From contig OZ035962.1 of the NCBI GenBank assembly GCA_964034945.1, positions 8,631,789 to 8,695,788 of the forward strand: 64,000 nucleotides of DNA. Reading direction: 5' to 3'. This stretch comes from Chrysopilus asiliformis (lineage: Eukaryota > Arthropoda > Insecta > Diptera > Rhagionidae). The translations under genes and the position numbers were made by a program. Below the pieces are notes generated by a model, which saw only the letters and a list, made by a program, of their open reading frames with translations, was not told the origin of the DNA and did no database searches. The first letter of the stretch is position 1; every line of letters begins with the position of its first letter. Below, one piece after another: positions 12,924-23,673 of this stretch.

Positions 12924-14151
12924 ATGGGGAAAGGATTTAATAATTACATGTGTAAAAAGTTCTTCCATCCAGCATCTCGGGATAATCTAAAGCGAGTAAG
13001 TTGCCAGAAATGCGTTTAAAGATATTTTTAGCAAGTCTCAGGTTCTACCATTTTGTAAACAAAGATTTTTATAAAATTTTTAATTTTTTCTAATAAAATT
13101 CGATAGTATCGCAAATATCTCTGTTCATAGAATTTGCGTTTCCCGTTGACACTAGATTAGTATTTTTTTAGTATCCATTGTGAGTTTCCATGAATTAAGT
13201 TTTTAGCTATAATTTTTATCAACTTTTAAGGTATGGATGGCGGAGCAGCAAGCGGAGGCTTACAAAAAGAAGCAGGAAGAGCTAAGGGCTCAATACGAAA
13301 AAGAGCAAGACCTCCATGAGAACAAGGCAATGCTCAGTAAAGAAAGCAAAGACAAATTAAGCATAAATTTCATGTACGAGCCGCCGCCAGGAGTGCGTAA
13401 AGAACGTGAAAAGGACGACAACGAACCGGAATATAAATTCGAGTGGCAACGGAAATACAACGCGCCCCGTGAAAGCTACTGCAAGGGCGACACTGAAATC
13501 AGGGATCAGCCCTTTGGTATCCAAGTGAGAAACGTTCGCTGCATCAAATGCCACAAATGGGGCCACATCAATACAGACAAAGAATGCACCATGTACAGCA
13601 TATCAATGAGCGAAGCCCGAAAAATCCACTCGGAAGCTGAAGCTAGCATGATTATGTCCAAAGGTCTGTTAGAGGAACAAATGAAGGAGGACGGCTTGGC
13701 GATGAGAAAAAGTGCTATGAGCTTACAAAGTTTCCAGAAGGGCAAACTACATCAATTGGTGCCCAGTGATAATGAGGGTGAGAAGGAAAAGCAACCAGAA
13801 GTTGAATTCCTCAAGTCCTTGACCAAAGAACAAAAGAAGAAACTTTTGAAGAAATTGGAGAAGATCGAGAAGAAACGCAAGAAGCACTCGAAGAGAAAGT
13901 CGAAACGACCCTCTACTTCACCATCGTCTTCATCATCAAAGTCAGATTCGGAAGAAGAAACGCGGCGCAAGCAGAAGAAATCAAAGGCCAAGAAAGACCG
14001 AAAACGGTCACTATCATCTGACTCAGATTCGGGAAGCAGGGACCACAAGAAACGTAATCGATTAGAGCAAAGGCGTTCGAGGTCGCCAATCAGACGAGAT
14101 CGGGAACGTGGAAATCATCGGGAACGGGAAAGAGAACGGAGAAGAAATTGA
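12924..14151 (+). CDS. CIR1-like protein (corepressor interacting with RBPJ 1)
   Basis: CDS join(12924..12995, 13231..14151), 330 aa. Exon 1 encodes [20 protein letters not shown] and joins in phase 0 to [11 protein letters not shown]; this is the conserved CIR N-terminal domain (about residues 1-45). A zinc-knuckle-like CxxCx4Hx6C motif lies at residues 128-143 (CIKCHKWGH...C). The C-terminal third is Lys/Arg/Ser-rich, ending in RS/RE dipeptide repeats, as in splicing-associated nuclear proteins. Known in vertebrates: CIR1 bridges the Notch effector RBPJ/CBF1 to histone deacetylase corepressors and also associates with splicing kinases. Function in this species is inferred. A candidate AATAAA is at 14239. 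The gene starts about 620 bp after ecd on the same strand. Confidence 0.92.
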
Positions 14152-15448
14152 ATTTAGACAGTTTTAATATCGCATTTATTGGAATGATTGTCGTACCAAT
14201 GTAGTTATTTTTTGTTTATCTTGAAAATATATTTTATCAATAAATTATCACTAGGAAATTGAGTTTTTTTATGTTATCTATTTACATTTGTGTGCGAAAT
14301 AATAAGTAATTGGTCATGCTCTCACTATAATTTTCCACTGGTAAAAGCTTTGACTCAATACTTTACAAATAAGAAGGCCTAATGTTACTGAATGAAATTA
14401 GCAGTGTGAAATAATAGGTAATTTTGTAGAAAAAATGTTTTCTCTCAATTTGTATATATTTTTTTTATTTTGATCATCTAAATGTAAGTACATTGAAACC
14501 TCGATACTGTATACCCCTCGACATCACATTCACAAGGAAAGTGTCGCTACATCGGTATACCGTGTAGAATTATTCATAGAAAACTTATTAAAATGATTTG
14601 CAGATGATTTAAAATTACATTATTTAGCCCAAATGGGTTGAGGAACACAATGTACTTGTGAACAGAAAATTTTAATAAAAATATTGTCTGAAAAAGTAAA
14701 AAACATTGAAATATAAATGACTAAATTTATACACTTTCGCTAAACAGGGTTAGCAATGCGATTAAAGCGGAAACACGGAGCAAAAAGATCAAAACTTCGA
14801 ATACAGATGTTAAAAAAAAATACAAACCAGAAATTTTTGCATCTACAACTCAAATATAATTAACTGAAAATAACTTTGAGATATATTGCTAACGAGTACC
14901 CGTTACTATCAGATAATGTTGACATTTTTTACGAAATCAAAGTTCATGCACAACACACACTACAACCAGACGAATAAAATATTAGGTTACCTAAAAATAA
15001 GAATTTTTTAGCGAAATCTGAAATATCTCGATAACGCTACAAGACATTGATTTACAGTTAAAGGCAAAATGTAGAAAATTTTAATAACTTTTAATTTTCC
15101 TCTAGCTGTTTTTTTTTCGAAAAATAACGGTACAGCAGGAAATATAATTCTCCTCAGAACCACAGAAAATCCTTTTACAGGGATGATTTGTTCTGGACTA
15201 AGACCATCCTATCAACTTTTTGTGGAAGTCCGTTAACCGGAAATAACCAAAATGGCGGCTTTCTAAAATCAATTAATTCTATTAACTTTTGATGAAATTC
15301 CGTTGACCAGAAGTAGACAAAATGGCGGCTTTTTGACCCTTCGTTAAAACCACCACAGGAACGAAGAGTTAAGAAAGATGAAAATGTAATCTTTTATTAG
15401 TTTATTTTCTAAACTGATAATCGTGTATACTTGGCTGAGCAGGTACAT
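14152..15448. other. Intergenic DNA between CIR1 and the transposon nest
   Basis: It contains the CIR1 3' UTR with AATAAA at 14239. The rest is AT-rich. Two tandem-like copies of a segment with 'gaa-tccgttga/acc-gaagta...aatggcggcttt' lie at about 15215-15345; a related segment recurs at about 39480-39520 inside E(bx). No gene was recognised. Confidence 0.5.
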
Positions 15449-15764
15449 TAGGGCGGGTCGATTTGTTCGGGGTAAAAATTTTCACCAAAGGGTATAGTAT
15501 ATTCTTATTCTACACTAAATTCTAAGAAAAAATGCAAAAGAAACCATAGGTCAAAAATGAATTTTGATGTCCCCAAAATTGGATTGAAATTTCTCTTTTT
15601 AAATTATCGGGAAATATATTTGTATTAGTTCGAATTTTTCGAAAACTATTTAACCAATCGACGTGCTGAGTACTACAAATAAAAGCTAAGGACATAATCT
15701 TTAAAATGGCGTTTATAATAATTTGATCGGATATATAGTTTTGGGGAAATGGGGGTTTGATTAG
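15449..15764 (+). repeat. Left long terminal inverted repeat of the outer element
   Basis: 316 bp, matching the complement of 18208-18512. The two arms together could fold into a hairpin of about 300 bp. Confidence 0.9.
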
Positions 15765-15767
15765 TAG

Positions 15768-16032
15768 CAGTCCTCGAGTTACGCGGTACGAGTTTGGAGC
15801 AATTTTTATTATTTAATTAATTAAAAATTTATTTAAAAATGAAAAATTTGTTTAAAAATTAAAAATAATTATTTAATTAATTATTTAAAAAGAAAATATT
15901 GTAATTATAGATGAATGTAATTTATATAAAAAAGATAATAGGCATGTATTGTTTTGCACTAATCCTGAGTCTCCAGTTACGCGGTTTCGAATTACGCTGG
16001 ATCAATTAACCGCGTAACTCGAGGAATACCTG
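15768..16032. mobile_element. Pogo/Tigger-like MITE nested in the outer element
   Basis: The left end reads CAGTCCTCGAGTTACGCGG and the right end is the complement of CAGGTATTCCTCGAGTTACG, so the arms share CCTCGAGTTACGCGG with a 4-bp indel near the left tip. The right side is followed by TA; the left flank is degraded (TAG). An extra inverted-type copy of TTACGCGG lies near 15977. A CAG start plus TA suggests the pogo branch of Tc1/mariner. It begins 3 bp inside the long arm boundary. Confidence 0.65.
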
Positions 16033-16078
16033 TATTATGTACATAAAACATAAAAACCAATCAAAAATCAGTAAAATA

Positions 16079-17719
16079 CACCTAATTCTGTTTTTACACG
16101 AACTTTTTTTACACGATTTTGATTTAACACGAATTGAAAAAAAAAATTGATTCTCTTTTTGCACGACTTGTTTTGATTTAACACGAATGATCCCAATTCT
16201 AAGATTTTTTTTTGCGTATGTATTATTTTTCTCCCAACCCCACCATCACTCAGCTTCACAATTCGTCTCGTTACATTTGTAATTGCTATTTGTGGGGAAT
16301 TCCTCGAATTAAGTAACCTCAATTATATAACCTCAATTCGTTTTGCCTACGTTTCGATTTTGGTGCTAAAAGTGACAGGTGCCAAATTAATAAACATAAC
16401 AAAAGCTATCATTGCCAATGTGGCAATTATTGAAAAACCGTATGGTGATTTAAGTGAACAGCGAACAGTTGTATCAAAATTCCACTTTAAAGTCAAACTT
16501 TCTTGCACTTTTTTGATAAGATGCACCGTTTTTAAGATATTCGCAAAAAACGTTTTCGTTCGTATGGGGGGTACCCCCCTAATGGTCCATTTTTGCCCAT
16601 GAACGAACTTATTTTACGAAAAACGGACCTACGAAAAATTTCAAGTCTGTAGCTCAATCCGTGCGCCCGCAATCCGTGCCACAGACGGACGAACATGCAA
16701 AATTCAATTTGTTTTATCATTCTAAACACACTGGTGTAATTCATTTTTATGTGTGATGACGGGATCTTGGCGTTACAAACGGTAAGGCAAATCTAATATA
16801 CCCTTTGGTTTCACCATACGAGTATAAAAATTAAAATTACATTCGTTCACGTACAAATTTATTGATTTTGTCGAAAGCTGATAAATAGTAAGTTATACAT
16901 AATTTTCAAATCTTTTTCAACTGAAATATTTTTCAGTAGCCCGTACACAATGTCACATAATTCACCTATAACAAACAAGAAAAGGAAAGCGATTTCTTTA
17001 GATATTAAAATTCAAATTTTATGACGTTTTCGACTGGCAGATTCAGGGCAGATTCAGAGCACGCTCTACCCCAGTTTAGAGCAAGGTATTTCGAGCAGAT
17101 CTCGAGTAGATTTCGAGCACCTCTGCTTGGGAGTCGAGCATTTCTCAAAGAACAAGAAGAAGCATAAAACAAATTAAAATTAATTTTGATATATTCCCCT
17201 TAAGTTGACACTGCCCTAATATATTTCTGACCAAATGAAATTCTTCTTCACTAGATGAAGAAGAATCCAAGAAATCGAAATCATAAATATCTTCCATTTA
17301 CGATTCCACACGATTTTGTTAGCCTTAACCTCAAAAGAGCAACTCAAATCTGACTACATTAGGCAGATCACAAAATTGCTCGAAAAATGCTCTTTTAGTG
17401 CTCGCATACGGAGTACTTGCGTCACTCGAACACGTAACTCTTTTTCGAGCGATCGAAAAATCTCAGTCGAACACAAGATCTCAGAGTGAGCAAATTTAGA
17501 GCAACTTCAGAGCAAAAAGAGCATGCCAGTCGAAAACGCCATTAGATCGTCTTGCCACTGGACAAGGTGCGACGTCTGTTTTGGTAATTTTTTAGGTCCG
17601 GAACCATCGTCCGGAACCAATCTTCTATTTTTCCATATATGCAATGTCTTTTTTTACACGATTTTTTTTTACACGTACTGTTCGGGAACGTATCTATCGT
17701 GTAAAAACAGAATTAGGTG
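16079..17719. mobile_element. TA-flanked 1.6-kb element nested in the outer transposon
   Basis: The left end CACCTAATTCTGTTTTTACA is mirrored by the right end at 17719 over about 22 bp, with TA on both flanks (16077-16078 and 17720-17721). The motif TTTTTTTACACGA recurs next to both ends as subterminal repeats. The TA duplication suggests Tc1/mariner. No transposase is readable; frames such as 16068-16322 are short. A further element (17025-17538) sits inside it. Confidence 0.8.
17025..17538. mobile_element. Innermost inverted-repeat insertion in the nest
   Basis: It starts CGTTTTCGACTGGCA and ends with the exact complement, a 15-bp perfect arm that extends imperfectly outward (TTATGA against TAATGG). 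The interior is rich in variants of 'gagca' and 'tcgagca', on both strands. No target duplication was found, so superfamily is open; the GGCGTTTTCGACTGG-like end resembles hAT tips. Confidence 0.55.
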
Positions 17720-18207
17720 TATACACATTTTTCTTGTATTCGATTTTTTCGAAATTTTTTTAAAAATCAAAAACGCATTTACCCCCAAAATTTATTTAGC
17801 GAATTTGTGTGGTATAATGGTAGGTATTTACAGAAAAAAATTCAATATTTTAAATTTTGTCACTAAATTGAATTTTACAATATGACGGTGAGGGGGAGGG
17901 AGTCAGCAAATATTTTTTTATGAAAAGGAAATTTAATTACCTTTACAAAATGTTCAATATCATCTCAATCGGTGAAGCCGTTCAAAAGTTACAAATTTTT
18001 AAAGTTTTTGTCATGTCGATTTTTCGCTGACTTTGAAATCACCCCCTCCGCCTACCGAACGTTATTCCACCAAACAAAAAAATACGGGTCGATTTTTTTA
18101 GGTCCCTAACTACATCCGAATGAAAAAAGTTAAACAAAAGTGATTTCCAAGCTCCATACAAGTCGAGTTTGAGTTGGTGTAAAACTCACAAAAAAAATTT
18201 TTTTTTT

Positions 18208-18512
18208 CTAATCAAACCCCCATTTCCCCAAAACTATATATCCGATCAAATTATTATAAACGCCATTTTAAAGATTATGTCCTTAGCTTTTATTTGTAGT
18301 ACTCAGCACGTCGATTGGTTAAATAGTTTTCGAAAAATTCGAACTAATACAAATATATTTCCCGATAATTTAAAAAGAGAAATTTCAATCCAATTTTGGG
18401 GACATCAAAATTCATTTTTGACCTATGGTTTCTTTTGCATTTTTTCTTAGAATTTAGTGTAGAATCAGAATATGCTATACCCTTTGGTCGAAAAAAAATC
18501 GACCCGCCCTAA
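18208..18512 (-). repeat. Right long terminal inverted repeat of the outer element
   Basis: 305 bp, the inverted partner of 15449-15764. Short frames inside it come from the repeat and are not genes. Confidence 0.9.
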
Positions 18513-18550
18513 GGTACATACTTAAATAAATCCTCAAAAAGGTTTGTAAC

Positions 18551-18556
18551 TTTATT
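18551..18556 (-). terminator. Candidate polyadenylation signal of CSN1
   Basis: The complement reads AATAAA, 75 nt past the CSN1 stop. It lies only about 30 bp outside the target duplication of the transposon nest, so the insertion sits just beyond the transcript end. Confidence 0.45.
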
Positions 18557-18630
18557 TAGATTGTTTATATTTTCAGTTATTAATTTAATCACAAAATCAG
18601 AATTCTTTCCAATGATAATTTAAAAAAATA

Positions 18631-20265
18631 TTAATTCCTGACTCCAACAGCAGAACTTGATCCAGCAGGAACGCAAAGCTCAGTACCATGATTACCACTT
18701 TCCCTTGGCACATTCTAAGAAAGGAAAATTACAGAGAAATATTTAAAAAAAACCTCAATATGATTGAAGAAATTAACAAACCTTCACATGAATGTGACTT
18801 TTTAACATGGCGGCTCTAAGGACCAGCATTCGGGTGCGCCTTTGATACTCCTTGCCAATGTTGACGGCCTTTTCAAATGTGCTACTCCTTTGATCGGCAT
18901 CTTTGGCGTACAGAATCTTGTTGTGTGAATCGATGCGAGCTTGGATCTGACCATCTAATATCAATTGCATGACTTCGTTCTCAAGTGCGGCAACACTTCG
19001 ATTGAATGCGGTTGCCATTTTCCGCATATCAGCCGACAGATACGGACTAAAGTATTGAATTAATGCACGATTGCGAATCTTTGTGTAGAGTGTGTTCACA
19101 TGTGGAGCGATGTACATGTCCAGCAGGAGATTATCCCGAATTTCGTCCAGCAATTTCAAGCAGGAGGCATATTTCGATTCATAGAATTTGAAGATGATGT
19201 CTCTTAGCTGCGGCTCAAGCTCAAGGAAAAGCTTGAACGAACTGCTAGAGATGACATTCTTCTGCAGCTCCTGGCGATCGAAAGTCGCGAGAGCACACAA
19301 ACCTCCGTACATGGCGACATTATTAGCGGAGATCATTTCTGGGAAGTCACAGTGATCGAAATTGGCCAACAGGAAATGCTTCGCAGCTGACTTATACTTT
19401 TTGGTGGCCAACTCAGCCAGTCCTGCGGCGCATTTGAGACGCGTAAGAACCGTCTGATTCGTGTCTTTGCTGGGTGTTTCAACAAAGTCTGGTGTGCTCT
19501 CCGCCTTCGATACATAGCTGAGTACGTGCGACCAGTTTTGTAGATATATGGATACTTTAATAACATTTAAACACATATTAACCACATGCCTGCCACTGGT
19601 GCAGTAATCTCTAGCTCGCGAATAGCATTTCAATGCGTTCGATAGATCGCCACAGTTCAAGTAGTGATCGCCTAAATCGTCATGGCCTCGCCGGATACTC
19701 TCCTTGATCGAATTTGATTTGTAATTCTTCAGATCGTTGTCTAATTTCTCCAATTTGAGCGCCGCCTTCTTCGTCTTCGTGTCCACCCAAACAGCATCGA
19801 AGGCCGGCATATCTTGGGGCGTCGATTGTACAGCAACGTCCGGCAATTGAACCCCGCCAGTCGTCATATCGGATAGCTTCTTGTGTAAATGCTGATATAG
19901 TGATACATTGTATGTTGTTGTCACGTAATTAATAGCCATTTTAAGGGCTTCTAGTCTAAGTATTGGACAGACATCTGCAATAAACATTAGTCGATATAGT
20001 TTTGCGTGGCCTGTATATTGGTTGGCGTACACATCTAGATCTAATGTTGGATTCTCAACGATCAGCGCATCCTCCTCGTTGTTTTCATTATCCTCGGGCT
20101 GAGCATCTACTTGCATTGGTTCAACAGCGTTCTGAAAATGCGAATTTTTTTGTATCATTCATAACCTGAATTTGCTGCACAACAAAGCAAATCATGGAAT
20201 CTCTCGCCATTCAACGCATTTGGTAGACTTACCTGCATCAGTGGAGGTAAAGGCATGATTGACAT
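18631..20265 (-). CDS. CSN1: COP9 signalosome subunit 1 (CSN1/GPS1)
   Basis: CDS complement join(18631..18714, 18782..20131, 20233..20265), 488 aa. The first exon encodes [11 protein letters not shown]; phases are 0 at both junctions, and the introns are 101 and 67 nt. The protein has the Rpn7-like helical repeat region ([20 protein letters not shown]) and a PCI domain at about residues 310-425, followed by a short tail ending in a small separate exon ([20 protein letters not shown]...). Length and domain order match CSN1. Known role: CSN1 is a scaffold subunit of the COP9 signalosome, which removes NEDD8 from cullin-RING ubiquitin ligases. The gene converges on CIR1, with the transposon nest between. 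Confidence 0.96.
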
Positions 20266-21124
20266 CGTTTTTTTTGCCCAAATTTCACTTAATATTGCAA
20301 TTATTCAACTATTTTTAATAATCTTCGAGTTAACTAAACGAAACAAAAGTGGACCTATGACGAAGCTAACTCCCTCTGTTTCTCGAACATAAATTTACAC
20401 TGTGTGTGGAGAGCATACAGTACAAAGTTGGTTACCGATACTTTGGAAAGATTCTTCTTCTCGATTTCTAGGTTTCTTTCTCAGTTTGGAACTCAGTTCT
20501 AAGTTGCGGTTCCAAGAATTGAATGTTAAACCTCGACGTGGTCAAAACTGTGAAATCTGTGGTCAAAACAATTATATTTGTTTTTCAAAAAATGGCGGCA
20601 TTTTTTTTTCAGATTCCGTGTACCCCCTGGAATCAATGTATACTGAACTTTTAAGCCCCTACTTACTCCCGATTTACTGCCATAGGGGTGGAATTTCGAA
20701 AAAAAAACTCGCTGTAGTGAGCGTTTACGTGATGGATATAACATGTTCTGAAAATTTCAGATTTCTAGCTCCAGAGCGAAAAGGGGGTTGATATTAGAGA
20801 AAAGGGGGTTGATATTAGTGGGTGAAAAATTTCTTTAAGTGCTGACTTCGAAGTAGAACAGGGAGGTTTATAAAAAGTATCCTTTATTCTAAAACAAACA
20901 TACGGAGATAAACATAAATTACAGTTTTATTAAAACGTAAATATTTTATTTCAATTAAATTAAACGCTTTTTTGAAACCATCCTCCATTTCTAAATTTCT
21001 TCCCGTTAGAACCAAAACGAAAACCATAAAACTACATTCGTATTTTATTTAAATATTTTAAATTTTAAATTGTCACAAATTTTAATAAGGTGTTCACAGT
21101 CTACATACAACAATTGTTTTTGAA
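20266..21124. other. Intergenic DNA between CSN1 and Reg-2-like gene
   Basis: It holds the CSN1 5' flank and the Reg-2 3' flank (candidate polyadenylation signal, complement of TTTATT, at 21044-21049). A segment at about 20480-20830 has a different composition and contains a direct repeat of GAAAAGGGGGTTGATATTA (near 20779 and 20799). It looks like a dispersed repeat of unknown type. No gene was seen. Confidence 0.5.
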
Positions 21125-22888
21125 TCACCAATTAATAAAATCGTTTGATATTTTCTTGTGCAAATCAAATAAACTTGAAAACACGTGATAATCAACAATT
21201 TTTTCACCGTATTTACTTATTAAAAAATCAGGATCTTTTTCATGTATGAGTGCCGCATACCACCCCGCATCCCTTGCGCCAAGATAATCCGTTATTGGAG
21301 TATCTCCAATATGCAAACATTCACTTGGTTTCAAATCCGGAATTTCGGACGCCTTCATTGCTATTTTAAAAATTTCCTTGCTTGGTTTCTCACATTTGGA
21401 ATCATACGAGTTTAATATAAAATCGAAAAAATGGTTCATTTTCATATTACGCAGCAGCAAATCCAGTCGATGGTCAAAATTTGAAATAACTCCTAATACG
21501 AAAGGAGGGTTATTACCAGATGCCTTTTTGGCCCCAAGTTGCTGCTGCATTTTTAAATAATTTAAAAATTCTACTGCTCCATAACAATGTTGCCAGCAAG
21601 TGCTGGTTTTGTACAGTTCGATTAAATTATCGGAAAATTTCAACATCTTTTCTGGAGGCATTTGCACTCCACTCTCTCGAAATGTATCTGAAATGGTTGT
21701 ATTTTGTTATCAATTTCAAAAAGTCCAAAAACATTAACGGTTAATTACTGTCAATTAATTGACGCCACCAATTTTGCCAGCCTAGTTTAGAATAACGTCC
21801 GAAGTTTGGATGAGCTCGATTCATTTTTTGCCTGAAATTAAAAGTTTTAAAAAAATATTAATGCATCAGTTTCATGAATAAAAAGTAATGAGTGCCTTCA
21901 TTTTGTAGAGGATTGTCATCAAACTTCAAATCTTTGTTTGTTTGTTACAGATCCGTTTTTACACCTCATCAATATACCGAAACCGATAAAGGATTTTCTA
22001 TAAAACAATTAACCAATCTACACAAAAAAATATTTCAGAACTACTTCAGGAATCATAGGGCAATTTATAATAGTTTAGAGGGGTTTTTTTGTTGAAAAAA
22101 ATAATGGAAAACATTTGTTTTAATTTAATTATCCGATTAAAAATTTATGTAAAGTGGCATTTAATTTTTTTTAACTAAACCGTATTTGAGAAAATTTCCA
22201 AAAAACTTGTTGCTGTTTGAAAGCTGTAATGTTGTTTTTTTCGTGTTTGCTTGGGATTTTTTAGACCTCACATCTATAGTAAAAAAAACATTAAAATTTG
22301 CTTATCTTCAAAATTGAATTAGTATAGTGGTAAATTGGATCATACAGGAAAGAGAAGTTCAAATCTCCAGCTCAAAAATTGTACAAAATTTTAAAAAAAG
22401 CAAAAAAATATAAAGAAAATTAGTTCAGCAAAATTAAAATTAGGTGAATACATTTCACCGAGATTAAAATTCTGATATAACTTCGTATAGAATACAAGAA
22501 TATGTTTTGGCTAATGTAGTTTTTGTTATCGGGAATGTGTTACTAAATACAATTAAAAATTATAATAGTAACTAAAATTGTTTAAATCGATTCATAGATC
22601 ATTTTATTCCCGAGCTCCCACTTAACACACTTGAAAATATAGAAGAACATTTACACTAGGTCTATATCATAAGACCGATATTGAACTTTAATCTCATTTA
22701 ATAAAATAATCTGCACTTCTCGCCAACACGTACCAATTCGCTCGAAAATTTGCTGCCAATTCATCATTGTTACATCGAGCGCCAAATAGTGCACCAATCT
22801 CGCCATATTGTTTTCCAGGACTACTTCGGAACTGTAGCAAGGTATCAGTAACATCAAAAGTTATTAACCGAAAACGTGCCAAACTCAT
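21125..22888 (-). CDS. Reg-2: Reg-2/HDHD3-like HAD-superfamily protein
   Basis: CDS complement join(21125..21687, 21749..21831, 22734..22888), 266 aa; phases 2 and 1 close correctly. Sequence starts MSLARFRLITFDVTDTLLQF and continues GKQYGEIGALFGARC, ANWQKMNRAHPNFGRYSKLG and WWRQLIDNTFRESG, matching Drosophila Rhythmically expressed gene 2 and vertebrate HDHD3. HAD motifs: motif I D12-V-T14, motif II SNFD, motif III Lys in CEKPSKEIF, motif IV HIGDTPITDYLGARDAG. The second motif I aspartate (D-x-D) is replaced by Thr, as in this subfamily, so classical phosphatase chemistry is doubtful and the true substrate is unknown. Intron 1 is 902 nt (21832-22733) and includes a tRNA-like stretch. Confidence 0.93.
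22312..22377 (+). repeat. tRNA-like sequence, possible SINE head or tRNA pseudogene
   Basis: TTAGTATAGTGGTAAATTGG resembles an A-box/D-arm (as in tRNA-Asp) and GTTCAAATCTCC resembles the B-box/T-arm about 35 nt later. The acceptor stem and anticodon arm do not pair well, so a working tRNA is unlikely. It lies antisense in the Reg-2 intron and is followed by A-rich sequence, as in tRNA-derived SINEs. Confidence 0.35.
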
Positions 22889-23673
22889 TTTCCAGAAATA
22901 AAATTACTTTTTCGTAGAAATTTTTTCAAATCGAATCGATTGCTGAGAGCAGACTGATCGAGCCTTCCCAATTTTAAAGATTTTGTCTACTATTTGTTAT
23001 CAGTATTTGCTTGAAGTCCAGTAGTGACATTGATAAGATGATCTCTCGCGACCCTCATGACTGTTACAAATGTCATAATATTAAAATTTCTGTTACAATA
23101 CAAAACTATATTGTCAAATTAGTGCATGTGTGTATTTCGAGTATTGAAAGCGAAATCATGTCGATTTTTACTCAAAGAGAAAAACACCGAAAATCCTTAT
23201 CATATTATTCCAATAAACGATTTGTATAAATAGAAAATTCATTGCTGATTGGAATCTAATCTATATTGATATATACCTACATATGAAGAAAACTTATCGC
23301 TATGTGAATCGTTATATATTTGATTTTTTGAACTCAAATAAAAGATCTATCTAAGAACACACCCTAGATAATACTTAACGTTGTGCCACGAATATAAGAT
23401 AGATATTAAAATGAGTTTAGGAGTAAGTAGCGCAAGAAAAACATTTCATTGATATGAAGAAGTGGCCCGATTTGATTAGCGTAAGAACTTGGCCTTGTTG
23501 TTTTTTTGAATCTTTTTTCATCCTAAAGTGTAATTCATTTTTGTGTTCGATGCGTTACAAACAGTATACTAAATCTAATATATTATTATATGATTTTTTA
23601 GCAAATATACATATATAAATTTTATTTCGAAATTTAAAATATTATAATAGTTACAAATATTCTTCTTAAAATA
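22889..23673. other. Intergenic DNA between Reg-2 and MALSU1-like genes
   Basis: AT-rich; holds the Reg-2 5' flank and, at 23621-23626 (complement AATAAA), the likely polyadenylation signal of the MALSU1-like gene. Nothing else was recognised. Confidence 0.5.

Larger units (their letters stand above)
15449..18512. mobile_element. Outer DNA transposon, about 305-316-bp TIRs, 8-bp TSD, hAT-like
   Basis: The left arm (15449-15764) begins TAGGGCGGGTCGATTT and the right arm (18208-18512) is its near-complete inverted copy, differing by about a dozen inserted bases and scattered substitutions. Exact duplications AGGTACAT flank it (15441-15448 and 18513-18520). The 8-bp duplication and TAGGG terminus fit hAT, although hAT arms are usually short; MULE- or P-type elements also make 8-bp duplications and can have long arms. 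No transposase frame survives inside. The interior is occupied by at least two younger insertions. It lies just beyond the 3' end of CSN1. Confidence 0.9.

Noticed and set aside
17523..17885. 120-codon frame inside the transposon nest
   Set aside because: It crosses the borders of two nested elements and is rich in Phe, Ile and Tyr from AT-rich repeats; it does not resemble a transposase.
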